DNA from: Chloroflexota bacterium
GTDB taxonomy: Bacteria > Chloroflexota > Anaerolineae > Anaerolineales > UBA4823
Direction: 5' to 3'
Length of the DNA: 64,000 nucleotides
Assembly: GCA_029557965.1 (NCBI GenBank)
Contig: JAKQIM010000026.1
Span: 80,862-144,861 of the forward strand
Numbering within the stretch: position 1 is the stretch's first letter; each line of letters starts with the position of its first letter. The notes under the pieces are model-generated. The model made no database searches and was not told the DNA's origin. It saw only the letters and a list, made by a program, of their open reading frames with translations. The position numbers and the translations under genes were made by a program. Positions 59,529-64,000 of the stretch are shown piece by piece.

Positions 59529-60416
59529 ATGACCAAGATAGCAATTGTTACCGATAGTACGGCCAGCATCCCAGAATGGTTGATGGCTGAGCTTCACATT
59601 CACTGCGCGGCGTATTATGTTCACCGAGGCAGCGAGGTGCTGCGCGACCTGGTAACCATCCAGCGGGATGAGTTTTTGCAGTGGTTGGCTACCGCCAAGA
59701 CACTGCCAACGACAGCCTGCCCAGGGCCGGGCGATTATTTTGAAATCTATAAGCGGCTGGCAGACGAAGATGGAGTGGATGAGATTGTCAGTATCCACAT
59801 CAGCTCCAAAACCAGCGGCGCATACCAGGCGGCGTCATTGGCCAAATCGATGCTCAAGGCCAGCCTGCCGCAGATCCGAGTTGAGGTGGTGGACAGCCTG
59901 AACGCCTCACTCTGCCACGGGTGGATGGTGATCGAGGCTGCCAGGGCCGCCCTGGCAGGCAAAAGCCTGGATTCGATCGTGGCCCAGGTACGGCGGATGA
60001 TCCCTGTGACACAGATGATTCAGACGGCCGATACGCTGCGATACCTGTACATGGGAGGGCGGATCGGGCTGGCCAAGTGGTTGGCGGCAGAGGCTTTGAA
60101 CGTCAAGCCGCTGATTGGGGTGCGGGATGGGGTGGTGGTGCCCCTGGGCAAGGCGCGCAGCCGGCTGCAAGCCTATAAGATAATGGCTGACCTGGTAGAA
60201 AAGGCAGTGGGTGTGGGGGGCAAGATCAAGGTGGCTTACGTACATGCCGGTGCACAGCTTGAGGTGGAAAAGATCAAGCAGATGATTGAAGAACGCCTGG
60301 ACGTGGTGGAGTCGTTCTTTGCAGAGCTTTCACCGGCGCTGGCGGTGCATACGGGGCCAGGCACGGCAGGGTTGTGTTATTTTCCTGTGACAGCAGAAGA
60401 AGACAGCGACGCTTAA
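59529..60416 (+). CDS. DegV-family fatty-acid-binding protein
   Basis: A 295-residue DegV protein. It begins with KIAIVTDSTASIPEWLMAEL and has FLQWLATAKTLPTTACPGPG, ISSKTSGAYQAASLAKSML, the DTLRYLYMGGRIGLAKWLAAEAL segment and HTGPGTAGLCYFP. DegV/FakB proteins bind one fatty acid for phosphorylation by FakA; FakA is not in the window. The C-terminus TAEEDSDA lies inside a 54-nt palindrome, and its stop overlaps that of the convergent gene by 4 nt. The start is fixed by the leaderless promoter. Confidence 0.93.
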   Translation: MTKIAIVTDSTASIPEWLMAELHIHCAAYYVHRGSEVLRDLVTIQRDEFLQWLATAKTLPTTACPGPGDYFEIYKRLADEDGVDEIVSIHISSKTSGAYQAASLAKSMLKASLPQIRVEVVDSLNASLCHGWMVIEAARAALAGKSLDSIVAQVRRMIPVTQMIQTADTLRYLYMGGRIGLAKWLAAEALNVKPLIGVRDGVVVPLGKARSRLQAYKIMADLVEKAVGVGGKIKVAYVHAGAQLEVEKIKQMIEERLDVVESFFAELSPALAVHTGPGTAGLCYFPVTAEEDSDA

Positions 60417-60441
60417 GCGTCGCTGTCTTCTTCTGCTGTCA
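60388..60441. repeat. 54-nt perfect palindrome spanning two convergent stop codons
   Basis: Every base from 60388 to 60414 is complementary to 60415-60441; the centre is CTTAAG. Both genes' stop codons (TAA) are in the centre. There is no U-run. See findings. Confidence 0.95.
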
Positions 60442-63400
60442 TGATTTTACGGCAGGTGGGTGTTTCTAAGAAGGAGCGCTGCAGGGCGGGGTCTGAGATC
60501 ATGGCAGCTTTGGCATCGATGATTTGGCGCGCGGCAGCCAAAACCAGCGGGGCACGGTTATCTTGAGCGGCGCGGAGCACAATGTAACAATCCATATAAA
60601 CGCTGGCAGACGAGGTGGCACCCATGAGCCATTGTATGGGGTCAGTGGGCACTTGGGGAGCAAATATGTGGCTCAGAGTTGGCTCAATCTCTTCTAGAGC
60701 TGGTAGTAATTGTTCTTGTGCAAGCAGCGAACGTGCGATCTGAGCATGTGCTTCAAAGACCAAATTTTGTTCGCCTGGTTCTTGCCAGGCAGTGATTGCT
60801 TTACGGAGGTTGGTGCACGCCTCGGTATGTTGTCCTTGTGCTGCCAGGCTGGTGCCTAATTCGGAATAGGCATACCCAATGAGTGAGCGATCTCCCAACT
60901 CTTGTGCGATGGTGAGGGCTTGTTGGGCAACTTGAACGGCATCGGCTGTGGCATTCTGTAAACGAGACAACCGGCTGTGATTGGTCAGGGCGATCAATTC
61001 ACCGCGCCGGTCAAGCGTCTGGCGTTTTAATTGTAAAGCCTGGGTGATGAACTCGCGGGCTTGTTCCAAGAGACCAGCATTTATGTAAACAGTGGCCAAT
61101 CCTGTTAGCGCAACACTCTCGCCGCGCAAGTCGCCAATGCGGCGTTTGATAGTCAGGACACGTTGGTAATATTGGATGGTCTTGTCCAGCGCTCCCTGAA
61201 GGTTCCAAATGACTGCCAGGTTGGACAAGGCGGCGCTCTCGTATTGTGGATCATCGATTTCGCGCAGTATGAGCAAAGCCTGCTCGTATTGGTTGATCGC
61301 TTGGGCGTATTCTGCTTGATTGCGGTACAGCACGCCCAGGTTGATCAGGGTGGCGCATTCCATGCGGCGGTCGCCAATTTCGCGCGCCAGCAATAAGGAG
61401 TGTTGATAGCAATCCATGCTTTTCGATATCGCACCTAGTGCGCGGTGCAATATGCCCAAAGAATTCAAAACCGAGCTCTGACTACGGCGATCACTTATTT
61501 GCTGGCACAAGGTTAACGAGCGGTTGAAATATTCTTCAGCGACCGGGTAATTGCCCTGGTCGTAAGCCAGGCTGCCCATATTGCGCAGGGCATCGGCTTC
61601 AACCTGGCTGGCCCCAGAAATTTGTGCCAGGCGCAGCGCTTGCGCTAGGTTTTGCTGGGCTTCAGCATACTGTGCCAGCCGCCAACAAGATTGGCCTAAT
61701 TTCAGGTAGGCGTCAGCCTTTATTTGAGATGCTTGGGCTTGTTCGGCGAGCTGTAAAGCACGCTGTGCAGCAGCGGTGGATGCAGCATAATCGCCGGTAA
61801 CGTAAGCGAGATTGGCGTGCCGTAGGCAAACCTGGGCCTGTTGCGCGTAGGGTAGGTCTTGTGCCAGTTGTTCTAGGGCATGTAAATCTTGGTTTTGGGC
61901 TGAGCGCTCGCCTTGAAGGTCGTATACCTGTTCACGCGACAGGAGCAGTTCGCAGCGGGCCTGTGCATCGTTGGATGGCAGTAAGGCCAGGGCGCGGGTA
62001 AAATACGCCACGGCCTCGGCATTGGCGAAGGTTTGCCGGGCTTGCTCGCCAGCCTGGCGCAGATAGGGAATGGCCTGGGTCGCTTGCCCGGCTTTTTCGA
62101 GGTGATCTGCAATCAGGCCGCTGACCTCGTCCTTACGGGGTCCGCTTTTGGTGATCAGCCATTGGGCAATGCTAGCGTGGTAGCGGCGGCGATCGCGCTT
62201 GAGCACGCTCTCGTAGGTGACATCGTGCAAAATGGTGTGTTTGAAGGCGTATTCGTGTGTGCCAGTAAAGGTAGATGTCGGATGAGGAAAAATCAGCTCT
62301 TGCTGGCCCAGGCTTTTTAAAATATCACCCAGTGCAATTTGCTCGCTGGTGCTCAATGCGCTGATGGCCAGGTCCCAGAATGTGCGCCCGACAACAGCTG
62401 AACGTTGCAGAGTGAGCCGTTCTTGGTCTGGCAGGCTGTCTAAGCGAGACTGAAGAATGCCAGTCAGCGTGGACGGAATACGCAATGTTTGTAGGTGCTC
62501 GCTTGCTACCTGCCAGTGTGCTTGATGCGGAATGATGGCTCCTTCATCGATGAGCATTTTGACCAGTTCCTCGATGTAATAGGGGTTGCCTTCGGCACTG
62601 CGCAAGATCAACTCATACAAGGAAGGAGGCAGTTCAGTGGCATGTTGTAAGATCTCTTTCACCAGTTGTTGCCCATCTGTGGGCGAAAGCGGTTGTAATT
62701 TCAATAGGGTCTGTTCGGCAGACCGGCACCAGTTGGGACGACGTTCCAGTAACACTGGACGGGCCAGGCAGATGAACAGTATGGACTGGCTGGTTAAGGC
62801 GCGGAATAAATAAGCCAACGCATCCAGAGAGCTGTCATCGGCCCAATGAATGTCATCGAGAACGATGAGCAGGGGCGAGGCTTGCGCGGCGGCTTTAAAG
62901 AAAGTTGTCAGGTAGATCAGGGATCGATCGCGTAATTGGCGAGCATCATCCAGCAGAGATTTCAGATGAGGGCTGGCGCGAAAATCAAAACCTAGCAGGG
63001 CGCCGATCATGTGAGCTTGCATCTGGGCATCGCTGCTTGTGGAATGAAGCATTGTTGCAATGCCGACCTCGAACTTATTCCAGACGATATCAAGTGCATC
63101 GCTTTCTTGAATTTGCAGGTGCGATGTAAAGATATCGCGCAATAAGGCATATGGACGGTTTGCCATGTCTGGGCTTGAACGTCCTCGAAAAACCTGTAAT
63201 GGCTGTGCTTGCTGTTCGAGGCGAGTCTCAAATTCGGTTTGTAGGCGCGATTTTCCAAGCCCAGCCTCGCCCAAGATGGTAATGACCTGGCTTACCTGCT
63301 GCTGACGTGCAGTTTGCAGGGCTGTCAACAACTGATCAAGCTCAGCCTGGCGGCCTACCATCGGTGTGGAGACCCCCTCCAGGCCGCGCGTACCCATGCG

Positions 63401-63799
63401 AAAAGCATGTGGGCGAGGGCGCAAGACGACATACACTTGAATTGGCTCTGTTTTGCCTTTAACCTGGATGGGATCTTGGGGTTGGATGTCAAACAGGCCG
63501 CGCACGTGTTGGTAGGTCGTATGAGAAACCAGCACCCCGCCTACTGGGGCGGCATGCTGTAAGCGGCTGGCTGTGTTGACGGTATCACCAATGGCAGTAT
63601 ATTCGGCGGTTGTGCCCACTTCTCCTAACAAAACCTGTCCGGTATGCAGGCCAACGCGCATCTTTAGGGTGGATGTGCTGGGGATTTCTTGTTCATTCGC
63701 CGGATGAAAGACTGCCAATTCTTGCTGCATGGCAAGGGCGGCTTTGACAGCTCGTTCGGGGTCGTCCTCGCGGGCTGTATCTACACCCCACAAGGCCAT
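60413..63799 (-). CDS. 5'-truncated class III cyclase/AAA ATPase/TPR protein
   Basis: The frame encodes 1128 residues from ATG 63799. The N-terminal 130 are the second half of a class III cyclase domain (MRVGLHTGQVLLGEVGTTAEYTAIGDTVNTASRL). An ATPase region follows with Walker A GEAGLGKSRL and ILDDIHWADDSS-like Walker B (LLIVLDDIHWADDSS). Residues about 560-1100 are TPR repeats. The reading frame continues upstream through YGGWIDKHIGDAV, a normal cyclase motif, but no start codon occurs before a TGA near 63943. So the gene lacks its first cyclase half, including metal-binding aspartates. It may be a pseudogene or truncated by an insertion. Confidence 0.82.
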   Translation of the reverse strand: MALWGVDTAREDDPERAVKAALAMQQELAVFHPANEQEIPSTSTLKMRVGLHTGQVLLGEVGTTAEYTAIGDTVNTASRLQHAAPVGGVLVSHTTYQHVRGLFDIQPQDPIQVKGKTEPIQVYVVLRPRPHAFRMGTRGLEGVSTPMVGRQAELDQLLTALQTARQQQVSQVITILGEAGLGKSRLQTEFETRLEQQAQPLQVFRGRSSPDMANRPYALLRDIFTSHLQIQESDALDIVWNKFEVGIATMLHSTSSDAQMQAHMIGALLGFDFRASPHLKSLLDDARQLRDRSLIYLTTFFKAAAQASPLLIVLDDIHWADDSSLDALAYLFRALTSQSILFICLARPVLLERRPNWCRSAEQTLLKLQPLSPTDGQQLVKEILQHATELPPSLYELILRSAEGNPYYIEELVKMLIDEGAIIPHQAHWQVASEHLQTLRIPSTLTGILQSRLDSLPDQERLTLQRSAVVGRTFWDLAISALSTSEQIALGDILKSLGQQELIFPHPTSTFTGTHEYAFKHTILHDVTYESVLKRDRRRYHASIAQWLITKSGPRKDEVSGLIADHLEKAGQATQAIPYLRQAGEQARQTFANAEAVAYFTRALALLPSNDAQARCELLLSREQVYDLQGERSAQNQDLHALEQLAQDLPYAQQAQVCLRHANLAYVTGDYAASTAAAQRALQLAEQAQASQIKADAYLKLGQSCWRLAQYAEAQQNLAQALRLAQISGASQVEADALRNMGSLAYDQGNYPVAEEYFNRSLTLCQQISDRRSQSSVLNSLGILHRALGAISKSMDCYQHSLLLAREIGDRRMECATLINLGVLYRNQAEYAQAINQYEQALLILREIDDPQYESAALSNLAVIWNLQGALDKTIQYYQRVLTIKRRIGDLRGESVALTGLATVYINAGLLEQAREFITQALQLKRQTLDRRGELIALTNHSRLSRLQNATADAVQVAQQALTIAQELGDRSLIGYAYSELGTSLAAQGQHTEACTNLRKAITAWQEPGEQNLVFEAHAQIARSLLAQEQLLPALEEIEPTLSHIFAPQVPTDPIQWLMGATSSASVYMDCYIVLRAAQDNRAPLVLAAARQIIDAKAAMISDPALQRSFLETPTCRKIMTAEEDSDA

Positions 63800-64000
63800 G
63801 ACAGCGTCGCCGATGTGCTTGTCAATCCAACCGCCATAGGTGATGATGGTCTCATCCAGCCCACATTCCGCACCCCAAAAACTGCTTTTAGGGGATTTTG
63901 GGACAGCAACAATCAGTCCGTAACTGGCAAAGCAGACTGCCCGCGATCAAGGGTACTGAATAGTGCCAGTATATAAAAGTCTCCAGTATAGGGGAAGATC
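63800..64000 (-). other. Disrupted region upstream of the truncated cyclase
   Basis: In-frame cyclase-like sequence runs to about 63870-63890 (ending in the FWG...ECGLDET segment), then homology stops. None of the three minus-strand frames up to 64000 shows the expected cyclase start motif (ADVSGFT-type). The remaining roughly 100 nt have no recognised gene. Confidence 0.5.

Noticed and set aside
1..64000. CRISPR arrays, tRNA or rRNA genes
   Set aside because: No regularly spaced repeats, cloverleaf-like elements or rRNA motifs were seen anywhere on either strand by eye.
63880..64000. Insertion-sequence end next to the truncated cyclase
   Set aside because: No transposase fragment or clear terminal inverted repeat is visible in the short stretch available; truncation is clear but the cause is not.

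Overview
This window looks like the chromosome of a member of the Chloroflexota, most likely Anaerolineae. The evidence is indirect: moderately high G+C, a lipoprotein of the 'LSGC-TPTPVAT' style, very large cyclase/ATPase/TPR signalling proteins, a GlyA-GcvT fusion and many genes whose start codon sits 6-9 nt after a consensus TATAAT. There are no rRNA or tRNA genes and no CRISPR array, and I recognised no transposase. Both window edges cut genes or lie in disturbed sequence.

Layout. 1-738: 3'-truncated DUF2804-type gene (minus). 739-5444: serine hydroxymethyltransferase fused to the glycine-cleavage T protein, then a class I aminotransferase. 5460-7791: membrane-anchored FKBP isomerase and a TGS/uridine-kinase-like protein. 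7863-11418: the gcvH-gcvPA-gcvPB operon under a tandem glycine riboswitch, so glycine cleavage is split over two loci. 11461-15991: DUF4870 protein, MATE exporter, membrane protein, EamA exporter and inositol-monophosphatase-like enzyme. 16038-18558: tungsten-type aldehyde:ferredoxin oxidoreductase with a MoaD-like protein and a multi-cluster ferredoxin. 18801-20324: histidine/aromatic ammonia-lyase with an unusual Ala-Cys-Gly MIO triad. 20391-23538: carbohydrate ABC importer. 23732-27128: response regulator and hybrid histidine kinase, convergent and overlapping.

27236-37612 is a long minus-strand signalling cluster. In transcription order it holds a soluble-adenylyl-cyclase-like cyclase/ATPase/TPR protein, a cyclic-nucleotide-binding coiled-coil protein, two MinD/ParA-like ATPases, an ECF sigma factor, a probable membrane anti-sigma factor, a PrsW intramembrane protease, a third MinD-like ATPase, a small zinc protein and an unknown protein. 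This is one of the two best candidates for an undescribed system.

37623-39856 encodes polysaccharide polymerase/co-polymerase proteins. 39956-45119 is a lasso-peptide biosynthetic cluster: RRE/PqqD, B2 protease, cyclase, a 47-residue precursor missed by ordinary ORF calling, a phosphoribosyltransferase-PqqD fusion and an HPr-kinase-like kinase. The predicted core is GSGSARRTDLKVGSWTV, with a Gly1-Asp9 ring. 45241-49035 holds a large surface protein and a PRMT-like methyltransferase.

49123-52511 is an aspS-asnS operon. Its leader encodes a 30-residue peptide with the run Asn-Asn-Asn-Asp-Asn-Asp, followed by mutually exclusive antiterminator and terminator stems: a textbook attenuator layout for aspartyl/asparaginyl-tRNA synthetases. 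A 6S RNA gene follows. 52833-59456 contains a Nudix/winged-helix protein and glycogen genes (malQ, glgC, glgA and a GH57 enzyme). The window ends with a DegV protein and a 5'-truncated cyclase/ATPase/TPR gene, which meet at a 54-nt perfect palindrome.
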